Part shown: positions 36,515 through 45,206 of the stretch, piece by piece
Layout: each line of letters starts with the position of its first letter
How positions within the stretch are numbered: the first letter of the stretch is position 1
NCBI RefSeq assembly: GCF_014268595.2
Contig: NZ_CP077091.1
Span: 1,882,501-1,946,500 of the forward strand
Direction: 5' to 3'
DNA: 64,000 nucleotides
Origin: Pseudomonas hamedanensis
Lineage (GTDB): Bacteria; Pseudomonadota; Gammaproteobacteria; Pseudomonadales; Pseudomonadaceae
Notes under the pieces: generated by a model
The model's database searches: none
Told to the model about the DNA's origin: nothing
What the model saw: the letters and a program-made list of their open reading frames with translations, nothing else
Translations under genes and position numbers: made by a program

Positions 36515-39214
36515 TTATTGCCAGCCAAACCGGCGAATGTAGAACCCTTTCACCGCCTGGGTCAGCGCCATGTACGCCAGCAGAATCACCGGCAGGAACA
36601 CGAAGTACAGCGACGGCAGCGCCTGCAGTTTGAAGTAGTGCGCCAGCGGTCCCATCGGCAGAAAGATACCGACCGCCATGATGATCCCGGTCATCACCAG
36701 CAACGGCATTGCGGCACGGCTCTGCAGGAACGGAATCTTAGGCGTGCGGATCATGTGCACGATCAGCGTCTGGGTCAGCAACCCGACCACGAACCAGCCA
36801 GACTGAAACAGGGTCTGCTGCTCCGGCGTGTTGGCGGCGAACACGTACCACATCAAGGCAAAGGTGGTGATGTCGAAAATCGAACTGATCGGGCCGAAGA
36901 ACAGCATGAAGCGTCCGACGTCGCCCGGCTGCCAGCGCTGTGGTTTTTTCAGCATGTCCTCGTCGACGTTATCGAACGGAATGGCGATCTGCGAAATGTC
37001 ATAGAGCAGGTTCTGCACCAGCAGGTGCATCGGCAACATCGGCAGAAACGGAATGAACGCACTGGCGACCAGCACCGAGAACACGTTGCCGAAGTTGGAA
37101 CTGGCGGTCATTTTGATGTACTTGAGCATGTTGGCGAAGGTACGCCGCCCTTCGAGCACGCCCTCCTCCAGCACCATCAAGCTCTTTTCCAAGAGGATGA
37201 TGTCGGCCGCTTCCTTGGCAATGTCTACCGCGCTGTCCACGGAAATACCGATGTCGGCGGTGCGCAATGCCGGCGCATCGTTGATGCCGTCACCCATGAA
37301 CCCGACCACATGGCCATTGCCCTTTAGCAGACGCACGATGCGCTCTTTGTGCGATGGCGTCAGGCGGGCGAAAACGTTGGTGGTTTCCACGGCCACGGCC
37401 AGTTCGGCATCGCTCATGCGCTCGACGTCATTGCCCAGCAGCAATCCCTGTTGCGCGAGGCCCACTTCGCGGCAGATCTTGGCGGTGACCAACTCGTTGT
37501 CGCCGGTCAGCACCTTCACCGCCACGCCATGTTCGGCCAAGGCCTTGAGCGCCGGCGCGGTGCTTTCCTTGGGTGGGTCGAGGAACGCCACGTAGCCGAT
37601 CAGCGTCAGTTGCTGCTCATCGGCCAGGCTGTAAGTGTCGCGCCCTTGGGGCATCGAGCGCGCGGCCACTGCAACGACGCGCAAGCCTTCGGCATTGAAG
37701 GTTGCGGTGACCTGACGAATCCGCGTCAGCAATTCTTCACTGAGGGCTTCATCGGCCTCGCCGTGACGCACTCGGCTGCACACCGCCAGCACTTCTTCCA
37801 CCGCGCCTTTGCAGATCAATTGATGCGGCTGGCCGCGCCCTTCAACCACCACCGACATGCGCCGCCGATTGAAGTCGAACGGGATCTCGTCGACTTTGCG
37901 AAACGCCGTGCCGACTTTCAATTCGCGGTGGACTTCCACGTGTTCCAGCACGGCGACATCCAGCAGGTTTTTCAGGCCGGTCTGGTAGTAGCTGTTCAAG
38001 TAGGCCATTTCCAGCACGTCGTCGCAGTCCCCACCCCAGACGTCGACGTGGCGCGCCAGAAAAATCTTGTCCTGAGTCAGCGTGCCGGTCTTGTCGGTGC
38101 ACAGCACGTCCATCGCGCCGAAGTTCTGGATCGCGTCGAGGCGCTTGACGATGACTTTCTTGCGCGACAGGAATACCGCACCCTTGGCCAGGGTTGAGGT
38201 GACGATCATCGGCAGCATTTCCGGGGTCAGGCCGACGGCAATCGACAGGGCGAACAGCAGCGCTTCGGTCCAGTCGCCCTTGGTGAACCCGTTGATGAAC
38301 AGCACCAGCGGCGCCATCACGAACATGAACCGGATCAATAGCCAACTGACTTTGTTCACGCCCATCTGGAAGGACGTCACCGCTCGGTCGGTCGCTCCGA
38401 CGCGCTGCGCCAGCGCACCGAAATAGGTGCGGTTGCCGGTGGTCAGGACCACCGCCACCGCGGTGCCGGAGACCACGTTGGTGCCCATGAACACAATGTT
38501 GTCCAGCTCCAGTGGATTGCGCGTGTCGCGTTGCGCCTGATGGGCGAATTTCTCCACCGGCATCGATTCCCCCGTCATCGCGGCCTGACTGACAAACAGA
38601 TCCTTGGCACTGAGCACCCGGCAATCGGCGGGAATCATGTCGCCGGCCGAGAGTGCAATGAGATCGCCCGGCACCAGTTGCTTGATCGGCAATTCGCGGC
38701 GCGGCGCATCACGGCGCAGCACCGTAGCGGTATTGCTGACCATGGCATTGAGCGCATCGGCGGCCTGGTTGGATTTGCTTTCCTGCCAGAAGCGCAGCAG
38801 CGTCGACAGCACCACCATGGAAAAAATCACCACGGCGGCCTTGAGGTCTTCAGTCAGCCACGAGATCACCGCGAGCAAAGTCAGCAGCAGGTTGAACGGG
38901 TTTTTGTAGCAGTGCCACAGGTGCACCCACCACGGCAGCGGCTGCTCGTGTTCGACTTCATTGAGTCCGTATTGCACACGCAGCGCGGCAGCCTCGACAT
39001 CATTGAGGCCATCGCCGTGCGTACCCAGTGCGGACAACACGGCGGCGCTGTCGCCTTGGGCGGCATCGACCAGGGTATTGGCCAGGGTTGGCGGCACTTC
39101 ACGGCTGACCGTGCTGTCGTTGATCGATTCCAGCAGCGCCAGGCGACGGAAGTGCCGGGCGATGTGGCGAGTACGCAGGAAACCTGCGAAAAACTCCTTG
39201 AGCGTCAGTTTCAT
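36515..39214 (-). CDS. mgtA: Magnesium-translocating P-type ATPase
   Basis: Inner-membrane Mg2+ importer of the P3B ATPase family, 899 residues from the ATG at 39214 (MKLTLKEFFAGFLRTRHIAR). Visible are the actuator TGESMPVEKF, the phosphorylation site CTDKTGTLTQDKIF (Asp ~residue 376), nucleotide-domain KGAVEEVLAVC, the hinge VGFMGDGINDAPAL, and about ten membrane spans. Length equals MgtA/MgtB. The frame is open 27 codons upstream, but the usual family start is MKxxL. A 190-base leader with two tiny ORFs and a hairpin lies upstream, suggesting Mg2+-linked control. The giant REP array follows the stop. Confidence 0.96.
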   Translation of the reverse strand: MKLTLKEFFAGFLRTRHIARHFRRLALLESINDSTVSREVPPTLANTLVDAAQGDSAAVLSALGTHGDGLNDVEAAALRVQYGLNEVEHEQPLPWWVHLWHCYKNPFNLLLTLLAVISWLTEDLKAAVVIFSMVVLSTLLRFWQESKSNQAADALNAMVSNTATVLRRDAPRRELPIKQLVPGDLIALSAGDMIPADCRVLSAKDLFVSQAAMTGESMPVEKFAHQAQRDTRNPLELDNIVFMGTNVVSGTAVAVVLTTGNRTYFGALAQRVGATDRAVTSFQMGVNKVSWLLIRFMFVMAPLVLFINGFTKGDWTEALLFALSIAVGLTPEMLPMIVTSTLAKGAVFLSRKKVIVKRLDAIQNFGAMDVLCTDKTGTLTQDKIFLARHVDVWGGDCDDVLEMAYLNSYYQTGLKNLLDVAVLEHVEVHRELKVGTAFRKVDEIPFDFNRRRMSVVVEGRGQPHQLICKGAVEEVLAVCSRVRHGEADEALSEELLTRIRQVTATFNAEGLRVVAVAARSMPQGRDTYSLADEQQLTLIGYVAFLDPPKESTAPALKALAEHGVAVKVLTGDNELVTAKICREVGLAQQGLLLGNDVERMSDAELAVAVETTNVFARLTPSHKERIVRLLKGNGHVVGFMGDGINDAPALRTADIGISVDSAVDIAKEAADIILLEKSLMVLEEGVLEGRRTFANMLKYIKMTASSNFGNVFSVLVASAFIPFLPMLPMHLLVQNLLYDISQIAIPFDNVDEDMLKKPQRWQPGDVGRFMLFFGPISSIFDITTFALMWYVFAANTPEQQTLFQSGWFVVGLLTQTLIVHMIRTPKIPFLQSRAAMPLLVMTGIIMAVGIFLPMGPLAHYFKLQALPSLYFVFLPVILLAYMALTQAVKGFYIRRFGWQ

Positions 39215-39401
39215 GGCTGTGGCCCCTATGGTCAGCCGGGAAACCGTCAAGCAGGTACGGCCGCGCCGCTGCCACCCGGAAAGCCGGCACGGCAAGGCGT
39301 GGCGCGCCGGTCAAAGAGACCGGCGTGTCGATAGCGTGCGATCACGACAGCAAGTCGCAATCACGCATCGTTCAGCGTCGATGAGAAGGACGTCGAGACA
39401 T
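39215..39401 (-). promoter_or_regulatory. Candidate regulatory leader of mgtA with two tiny ORFs
   Basis: On the mgtA strand, an ATG at 39401 opens MSRRPSHRR and stops at 39372. A second at 39368 opens MRDCDLLS and stops at 39342. A perfect 8-base stem with 5-base loop (CGCCGGTC-TCTTT-GACCGGCG) follows at 39305-39325. Mg2+ transporter leaders in enterobacteria use short leader peptides, so this design is plausible, but the function is inference. The upstream 39402-39676 holds no gene I can support. Confidence 0.4.
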
Positions 39402-39676
39402 GCCCCGGGACGGGCCATGCACGGGATGCCGCTGCTCGCTTTTTTCGGCGAGACAACGGCAGGGAAAGGCTGCGCGTTATCTTGCCGAGAATCTGCCGGT
39501 TACCGAGACCGGCCGACAACTGTCACTCGAACAAGTACCCACTGTGGGTCTCCGCTTTGGTTGAAAACGCGCGAAGCTTACGCCCCGATGTCTGGGGAGT
39601 AAACCGGCACGAGGGGGGAATATGGAGGGCGTTCAGGAGGGGTTCAGATTCAGCATTTTCGCTGCGTTCAACGGCC

Positions 39677-39754
39677 CCTTCGCGAGCAGGCTCGCTCCCA
39701 CACTTTGTCCTGCGTACACAGAATCATTGTGGGAGCGAGCCTGCTCGCGAAGGC
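39677..39754. repeat. REP doublet downstream of pvdA
   Basis: CCTTCGCGAGCAGGCTCGCT, a spacer with TTTGTCCTGCGTACACAGAA, and the opposed GTGGGAGCGAGCCTGCTCGC. It is almost identical, spacer included, to the doublet at 46622-46699. Confidence 0.9.
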
Positions 39755-39776
39755 GGTGTGTCGGGCGATGCAGAAC

Positions 39777-41114
39777 TCAGCTGGCGGTGGCCAGCAACAG
39801 GTCTGCCACCGAACGGCTGTGCCCGCGATGCTTGCCATGCTCGTACAACGAGCCGGCAATTTCATCGGCACGGATCGGCAGCACCGACAGCAGTGTATCG
39901 CTCAGACCATGACTGGCCTGACAGAAACCCTGCATGTAGATACCGGCCTTGCAGCGCTCGTCAGTGATCAGTTTGTAGTTGCGATCGACCTCGAAGTCGC
40001 CCAGGTATTCTTCCAGCGGCGCCAGCAACTGGCGGTGCATCTGGCGTTCGTAACCGGTGGCCAGGACCACGGCATCGTAATGACGCACCGTGACCTCACC
40101 CGTGGCGTTGTTGCGCACGGCCAGTTCGACACCGTTTTCGGTCGCCGTGGCTTTCTCGACGGTGGTCAAAGTGCGGAAGGCGTGACGGGCGACACCGGAG
40201 ACCTTCTGGCGATAGAAGATGCCGTAGATGCGCTCGATCAGGTCGATGTCGACCACCGAATAGTTGGTGTTGTGGTACTCGTTGACCAGGCGCTCGCGCT
40301 CGGCGCTGTTCTGCTGGAATACCAGGTCGGTGAACTCCGGCGAGAACACTTCGTTGACGAACGGGCTGTCGTCCGCCGGTTTCAGCGCCGAGCCGCGCAA
40401 AATCATGTCGACCTGCACCGACGGGAACGAATCGTTCAGGTCAATGAACGCTTCTGCCGCGCTCTGCCCGCCGCCGATGATCGCGATGCTCATCGGCTGA
40501 TTGTTTACACACGGCTGTTTGGCCATTTGTGACAGGTATTGCGAATGGTGGAACACCCGGCGATCGCCTTTCAGCGCCTTGAACGCCTCGGGAATACGCG
40601 GCGTGCCGCCGGCGCTGACCACCACTGAACGCGTGGTGCGCACGAACTGCTGGCCGTCGCTGCCACGGGAAATCACCCGCAACGCCTCAACCTGATGGTT
40701 GTGCAGTACCGGCTCGATGGTCAGCACTTCTTCGCCATACCGGCTCTGCGCGGTGAACTGCCCGGCCACCCAGCGCAGGTAGTCGTTGTATTCCATGCGG
40801 CACGGATAAAAGGTGCCGAGGTTGATGAAATCGACCAGACGCCCGTGGTGCTTGAGGTAGTTGACGAACGAATACGGGCTGGTCGGATTGCGCAAGGTCA
40901 CCAGATCCTTGAGGAAGGAAATCTGCAACTCGCTTTGCGTCGACAGGGTGTTGCCGTGCCAGCTGTAGTCGGCCTGCTTGTCGAGGAACAGCACATCCAG
41001 CTCGCCGTGGCTCGGACCGCGCTCTTGCAGAGCGATGGCCAGCGCCAGGTTCGAAGGGCCGAAACCGACGCCGATCAGGTCGTGAACGATGGGCGATGCA
41101 ATTGCCTGAGTCAT
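39777..41114 (-). CDS. pvdA: L-ornithine N5-monooxygenase
   Basis: Flavin monooxygenase that hydroxylates ornithine as the first step to the formyl-hydroxyornithine iron ligand of pyoverdine. From the ATG at 41114 (MTQAIASPIVHDLIGVGFGP) it has 445 residues, as PvdA does. FAD site GVGFGPSNLALAIAL, NADPH site IAIIGGGQSAAEAF and the C-terminal ATGYE motif are present. The 13 upstream codons are rejected. A PvdS box (TAAAT-N16-CGT) sits 100 bases before the start, so it has its own iron-starvation promoter downstream of the sigma-factor gene. Confidence 0.96.
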   Translation of the reverse strand: MTQAIASPIVHDLIGVGFGPSNLALAIALQERGPSHGELDVLFLDKQADYSWHGNTLSTQSELQISFLKDLVTLRNPTSPYSFVNYLKHHGRLVDFINLGTFYPCRMEYNDYLRWVAGQFTAQSRYGEEVLTIEPVLHNHQVEALRVISRGSDGQQFVRTTRSVVVSAGGTPRIPEAFKALKGDRRVFHHSQYLSQMAKQPCVNNQPMSIAIIGGGQSAAEAFIDLNDSFPSVQVDMILRGSALKPADDSPFVNEVFSPEFTDLVFQQNSAERERLVNEYHNTNYSVVDIDLIERIYGIFYRQKVSGVARHAFRTLTTVEKATATENGVELAVRNNATGEVTVRHYDAVVLATGYERQMHRQLLAPLEEYLGDFEVDRNYKLITDERCKAGIYMQGFCQASHGLSDTLLSVLPIRADEIAGSLYEHGKHRGHSRSVADLLLATAS

Positions 41115-41213
41115 TTCCAGTGTCCTCTGGATGAACCCCTCAACAAGGGGCAAGGAGAGCCTAAGTAACCCGTCTGGCCTTGTGCAGGACAGCAGGTCGT
41201 CTGTTGAGTAGGA

Positions 41214-41237
41214 ACGAGGACAGTGAAATAAAATTTA
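41214..41237 (-). promoter_or_regulatory. Iron-starvation (PvdS) box of pvdA
   Basis: On the minus strand TAAAT, exactly 16 bases, then CGT, the consensus recognised by the sigma factor PvdS. It points at pvdA. Confidence 0.88.
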
Positions 41238-41248
41238 ACGCCGACAGC

Positions 41249-41845
41249 TCAATGGGCATCCCATTGTTTGATGCGCAGGCGGCAATGTTTCATGGCGTTG
41301 ACGATGTGCTTCTCGACCAGCGCTTTGGAAATGCCAAGCTGTTCGGCAATTTCAGCGTGCGACAGGCCCTCGATCTTGCGCAGCAGAAAACTCTCGCGGC
41401 ACGCTGGCGACAGTTCTGCCAATGCACGCTGAAGCATGTCCAGGCGTTGACCATGGTCCAGAGGACACTGCGGAGATTGAGCGAAATAGCGCTCTTCGTT
41501 ATCGAGTACTTCCAGCGGCTCGACCTGACGCAGCGCATTGCGCCGATGGTCATCGATGACCAGATTCAGCGCCGTGCGATAAAGAAACGCCCGGGGTTGC
41601 TCGATCGGCGTGTCGCTGGAACGCTCCAGCACACGCAGATAAGCGTCATGCACCACATCTTCGGCGACCTGACGGTTGCCGAGCTTGGCGTTCAGGAAAC
41701 ACACCAGCTCTCGATAGTAGTTTTCCAACAAGACTCCCGGCCGCAAACCTGCGGGTTCTGTGCTAGGCACACTGATCCACGAGCGCGTCAGACGCAGTAG
41801 CAAGATAGTGGCAGCTTGAGCCGCGTAATTTATAGTAATTCTCAT
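41249..41845 (-). CDS. FecI/FpvI-like ECF sigma factor
   Basis: An extracytoplasmic-function sigma-70 factor, up to 198 residues. Region 2 is ENYYRELVCFLNAKLGNRQV to VVHDAYLRVLE and RAFLYRTALNLVIDDHRR. Region 4 is LAELSPACRESFLLRKIEGL to EIAEQLGISKALVEKHI. The sequence is of the FecI iron-starvation class, not PvdS. By location FpvI, which drives fpvA in other pseudomonads, is likely. The ATG at 41845 lies inside a Fur-box-like site and the first 25 residues are not sigma-like, so a later start (for example GTG at 41770) is probable. No FecR/FpvR anti-sigma gene is next to it. Confidence 0.85.
   Translation of the reverse strand: MRITINYAAQAATILLLRLTRSWISVPSTEPAGLRPGVLLENYYRELVCFLNAKLGNRQVAEDVVHDAYLRVLERSSDTPIEQPRAFLYRTALNLVIDDHRRNALRQVEPLEVLDNEERYFAQSPQCPLDHGQRLDMLQRALAELSPACRESFLLRKIEGLSHAEIAEQLGISKALVEKHIVNAMKHCRLRIKQWDAH
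41832..41845. promoter_or_regulatory. Fur-box-like site before the ECF sigma gene
   Basis: On the minus strand ATGAGAATTACTAT matches the central Fur consensus ATGATAATCATTAT at 11 of 14 positions. It overlaps the first possible ATG of the sigma gene, which argues for a downstream start. Confidence 0.55.
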
Positions 41846-41920
41846 ATAGATTTAAAGTGGTGTTTGTCATTGCCTGATAAAAAATCCTCGTCTATAGCTG
41901 TTACTTCGTGTGTCTGCGCT

Positions 41921-41944
41921 TAAATTCCCTCGCCTGTCTATCGT
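41921..41944 (+). promoter_or_regulatory. Iron-starvation (PvdS) box of pvdRT-opmQ
   Basis: TAAAT at 41921-41925, 16 bases, CGT at 41942-41944, on the plus strand 109 bases before the pvdR start. Confidence 0.88.
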
Positions 41945-42052
41945 TTACAGGACAGCTCCCCGTATCTGTCGCGCCCCTGCGACAGCGTTCATGCTGCCCG
42001 AATCTGTCTGCCAGCCGAACGACGGGCCGATTTTCACTGGCCGGAACCCTGC

Positions 42053-43228
42053 ATGAAACGTCCCCGCCCTGCCCGACGCGCGCTGCTCGCAATCCTATGT
42101 CTGATCCCGGTTGTCGCTTATGCCGCGTGGCAATTCCTGCCGCCAGGCCGGGATAAATTCACCACCGTGCAAGTCACCCGGGGTGATATAGAAAGTAGCG
42201 TCACCGCGCTGGGCACCTTGCAACCGCGGCGTTACGTGGACGTCGGTGCGCAGGCCTCGGGCCAGATCCAGAAGATCCACGTGGAAGTCGGTGACGTGGT
42301 CAAGGAAGGCCAATTGTTGGTGGAAATCGATCCGTCGACACAAAAAGCCAAACTCGACGCCGGGCAGTTCTCCATCGAGAATCTCAAGGCGCAACTGCAG
42401 GAACAACGCGCCCAGCACGAACTGGCGCAACAGAAATTCCAGCGTCAGCAGAACCTCGCCGCCGGTGGCGCGACCCGTGAAGAAGACGTGCAGACCGCCC
42501 GCGCCGAATTGAAAGCCACCCAGGCGCGCATCGACATGTTCCAGGCGCAGATTCGCCAGGCCCAGGCGAGCCTGCGCAGCGATCAGGCCGAGCTGGGCTA
42601 CACGCGCATTTATGCGCCGATGTCGGGCACGGTGGTCAATATCGATGCCCGCGAAGGCCAGACCCTCAACGCACAGCAGCAGACACCCTTGATCCTGCGG
42701 ATCGCCAAGCTGTCGCCGATGACCGTGTGGGCGGAGGTTTCCGAGGCCGACATTGGCCACGTCAAACCCGGCATGAGCGCTTACTTCACCACCCTGAGCG
42801 GCGGCAACCGGCGCTGGAGCAGCACCGTGCGGCAGATCCTGCCGGTGCCGCCGAAACCGCTGGACCAGACCAGCCAGGGCAGCGGCAGCCCCAATAGCAC
42901 GAACAAAAGCGGCAGCGGTCGTGTGGTGCTCTATACGGTGTTGCTCGATGTCGAAAACGGCGACAACGCGCTGATGGCCGAGATGACCACCCAGGTGTTC
43001 TTCGTCGCCGGCGCCGCCAAAGGCGTGCTGACTGCCCCGGTCGCCGCCCTGCACAGCGACGGCCTGCAAGCCGGCAGCCAGACCGCGCGCGTCGTGGCGA
43101 AGAACGGCGACATCGAGCACCGTCAGGTCCGTACCGGACTCAGCGACCGCTTGCAGGTGCAGATCCTCGACGGCCTGCAAGAAGGCGATTACCTGTTGAT
43201 CGGCCCGGCCGAAGGCAGCGGAAGCTAA
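42053..43228 (+). CDS. pvdR: Pyoverdine efflux periplasmic adaptor (MacA type)
   Basis: A 391-residue membrane-fusion protein anchored by an N-terminal span (RRALLAILCLIPVVAYAAWQ). The lipoyl half-motif GAQASGQIQKIHVEVGDVVK is at residues ~65-84. A helical hairpin (AQLQEQRAQHELAQQKFQRQ) and a beta-barrel region (YTRIYAPMSGTVVNIDAREG) follow. It links the ABC transporter PvdT to the outer-membrane channel OpmQ. This tripartite pump moves recycled or newly made pyoverdine out of the periplasm. It is first in a tight three-gene operon behind a PvdS box, and its TAA is immediately followed by the pvdT ATG. Confidence 0.95.
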   Translation: MKRPRPARRALLAILCLIPVVAYAAWQFLPPGRDKFTTVQVTRGDIESSVTALGTLQPRRYVDVGAQASGQIQKIHVEVGDVVKEGQLLVEIDPSTQKAKLDAGQFSIENLKAQLQEQRAQHELAQQKFQRQQNLAAGGATREEDVQTARAELKATQARIDMFQAQIRQAQASLRSDQAELGYTRIYAPMSGTVVNIDAREGQTLNAQQQTPLILRIAKLSPMTVWAEVSEADIGHVKPGMSAYFTTLSGGNRRWSSTVRQILPVPPKPLDQTSQGSGSPNSTNKSGSGRVVLYTVLLDVENGDNALMAEMTTQVFFVAGAAKGVLTAPVAALHSDGLQAGSQTARVVAKNGDIEHRQVRTGLSDRLQVQILDGLQEGDYLLIGPAEGSGS

Positions 43229-45199
43229 ATGCCAACGCCGCTGATCGACCTCAAAGACATCCGCAAATCCTACGGCGGTCAGGACACGCCGCAAGTCGAC
43301 GTGCTGCGCGGAATCGACCTGTCGATTCATGCCGGCGAGTTCGTGGCGATCGTCGGCGCTTCCGGCTCCGGCAAGTCGACGCTGATGAATATCCTTGGCT
43401 GCCTCGACCGGCCGACCTCGGGCGAGTATCTGTTCGCCGGGGAAAACGTCGCCCATCTGAGCAGCGATGAACTGGCCTGGTTGCGCCGCGAAGCCTTTGG
43501 CTTTGTGTTTCAGGGCTATCACCTGATTCCGTCGAGCTCCGCGCAGGAAAACGTCGAGATGCCGGCCATTTATGCCGGCACGCCTGCCGCCGAGCGCCAC
43601 GCCCGGGCGGCGGCCCTGCTGCAGCGCCTGGGTCTGGCTGAACGCACAGGCAACCGCCCGCATCAATTATCCGGCGGTCAGCAGCAGCGGGTTTCGATTG
43701 CCCGGGCCTTGATGAACGGTGGCCATATCATCCTTGCCGACGAACCGACCGGTGCGCTCGACAGCCACAGCGGCAAAGAGGTCATGGCGCTGCTCGACGA
43801 GCTGGCGAGCCAGGGCCACGTGGTGATTCTGATCACGCACGATCGCGAAGTCGCCGCCCGCGCCAAGCGCATCATCGAGATTCGCGACGGGCTGATCATC
43901 AGTGACAGCGCCGAGGAAACGCCTCACGCACAAACCTCGGCCAATCCCGGCGCCTTGCAGGCCGTGGACTTGCGCAAACGCCTCAGCGAAGGCGCCGAAG
44001 CCACGGGCGCCTGGAAAGGCGAACTGGTCGATGCCGTGCAAGCGGCGTGGCGAGTCATGTGGATCAACCGCTTTCGCACCGCGCTGACCCTGCTCGGCAT
44101 CGTCATTGGCGTCGCCTCGGTGGTGGTCATGCTTGCGGTCGGCGAAGGCAGCAAGCGCCAGGTCATGGCGCAAATGGGCGCATTCGGTTCGAACCTTTTG
44201 TACCTGGGTGGCGCCTCGCCCAATCCGCGCACGCCGCAGGGCATCATCACCCTGGATGACGTGGCGGCGCTGAAAACCCTGCCACAAGTCAAACGCATCA
44301 TGCCGGTGGCCGGCGCCGAAGTGGTGGTGCGTTTCGGCAACCTCGACCAGAGCGCTTATGTCGGCGGCAACGACACCAACTTCCCGAGCATTTTCAACTG
44401 GCCGGTGATCCAGGGCAGCTACTTCACCGACGCCGACGAACGCAACGCAGCGCCGGTGGCGGTGATCGGCACGAAGATTCGCGACAAACTGCTCAAAGGC
44501 GTCGCCGACCCGATCGGCCAGTACATCCTCATCGAAAACGTGCCGTTCCAGGTGGTCGGCGTGCTTGCCGAAAAGGGTGCAAGCTCCGGCGACCAGGACA
44601 GCGACAACCGGATCGCGGTGCCCTACTCCGCCGCGGCCATTCGCCTGCTCGGCGGGCACACGCCGGAATATGTAGTGATTGCCGCCAGTGATGCACGCAA
44701 GGTCAAAGAAGCCGAGCTGGCCATCGACGACCTGATGCGACGCCTGCACGGCAAACACGATTACGAACTGACCAACAACGCGGCGATGATTCAGGCCGAG
44801 GCCCGCACGCAAAACACCCTGTCGCTGATGCTCGGCTCGATTGCCGCGATCTCGCTGCTGGTGGGCGGCATCGGCGTGATGAACATCATGCTCATGACCG
44901 TGCGCGAGCGCACCCGCGAGATCGGTATCCGCATGGCGACCGGCGCGCGCCAACGCGACATTCTGCGGCAGTTCCTCACCGAGGCGGTGATGCTTTCGGT
45001 GGTCGGCGGACTGGCCGGCATCGTCCTCGCGCTGCTGGTCGGCGGGGTCCTGCTGATCAGCGAAGTCGCCGTCGCCTTTTCCTTGCTGGCGGTACTCGGC
45101 GCGTTTGGCTGCGCCCTGGTCACCGGCGTCGTCTTCGGCTTCATGCCCGCTCGCAAAGCTGCCCGGCTCGACCCGGTCACGGCCCTTACCAGTGAATGA
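43229..45199 (+). CDS. pvdT: Pyoverdine efflux ABC transporter (MacB type)
   Basis: A 656-residue inner-membrane fusion of ATPase and permease. The ATPase has Walker [15 protein letters not shown] (residues ~47-60), signature [15 protein letters not shown], Walker [15 protein letters not shown] and a switch histidine in LITHDR. The permease has one span near residue 285 ([20 protein letters not shown]), a large MacB periplasmic domain, and three C-terminal spans with [20 protein letters not shown]. It starts directly at the pvdR stop and is followed by opmQ. Confidence 0.96.
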   Translation: MPTPLIDLKDIRKSYGGQDTPQVDVLRGIDLSIHAGEFVAIVGASGSGKSTLMNILGCLDRPTSGEYLFAGENVAHLSSDELAWLRREAFGFVFQGYHLIPSSSAQENVEMPAIYAGTPAAERHARAAALLQRLGLAERTGNRPHQLSGGQQQRVSIARALMNGGHIILADEPTGALDSHSGKEVMALLDELASQGHVVILITHDREVAARAKRIIEIRDGLIISDSAEETPHAQTSANPGALQAVDLRKRLSEGAEATGAWKGELVDAVQAAWRVMWINRFRTALTLLGIVIGVASVVVMLAVGEGSKRQVMAQMGAFGSNLLYLGGASPNPRTPQGIITLDDVAALKTLPQVKRIMPVAGAEVVVRFGNLDQSAYVGGNDTNFPSIFNWPVIQGSYFTDADERNAAPVAVIGTKIRDKLLKGVADPIGQYILIENVPFQVVGVLAEKGASSGDQDSDNRIAVPYSAAAIRLLGGHTPEYVVIAASDARKVKEAELAIDDLMRRLHGKHDYELTNNAAMIQAEARTQNTLSLMLGSIAAISLLVGGIGVMNIMLMTVRERTREIGIRMATGARQRDILRQFLTEAVMLSVVGGLAGIVLALLVGGVLLISEVAVAFSLLAVLGAFGCALVTGVVFGFMPARKAARLDPVTALTSE

Positions 45200-45206
45200 T
45201 CGATCT

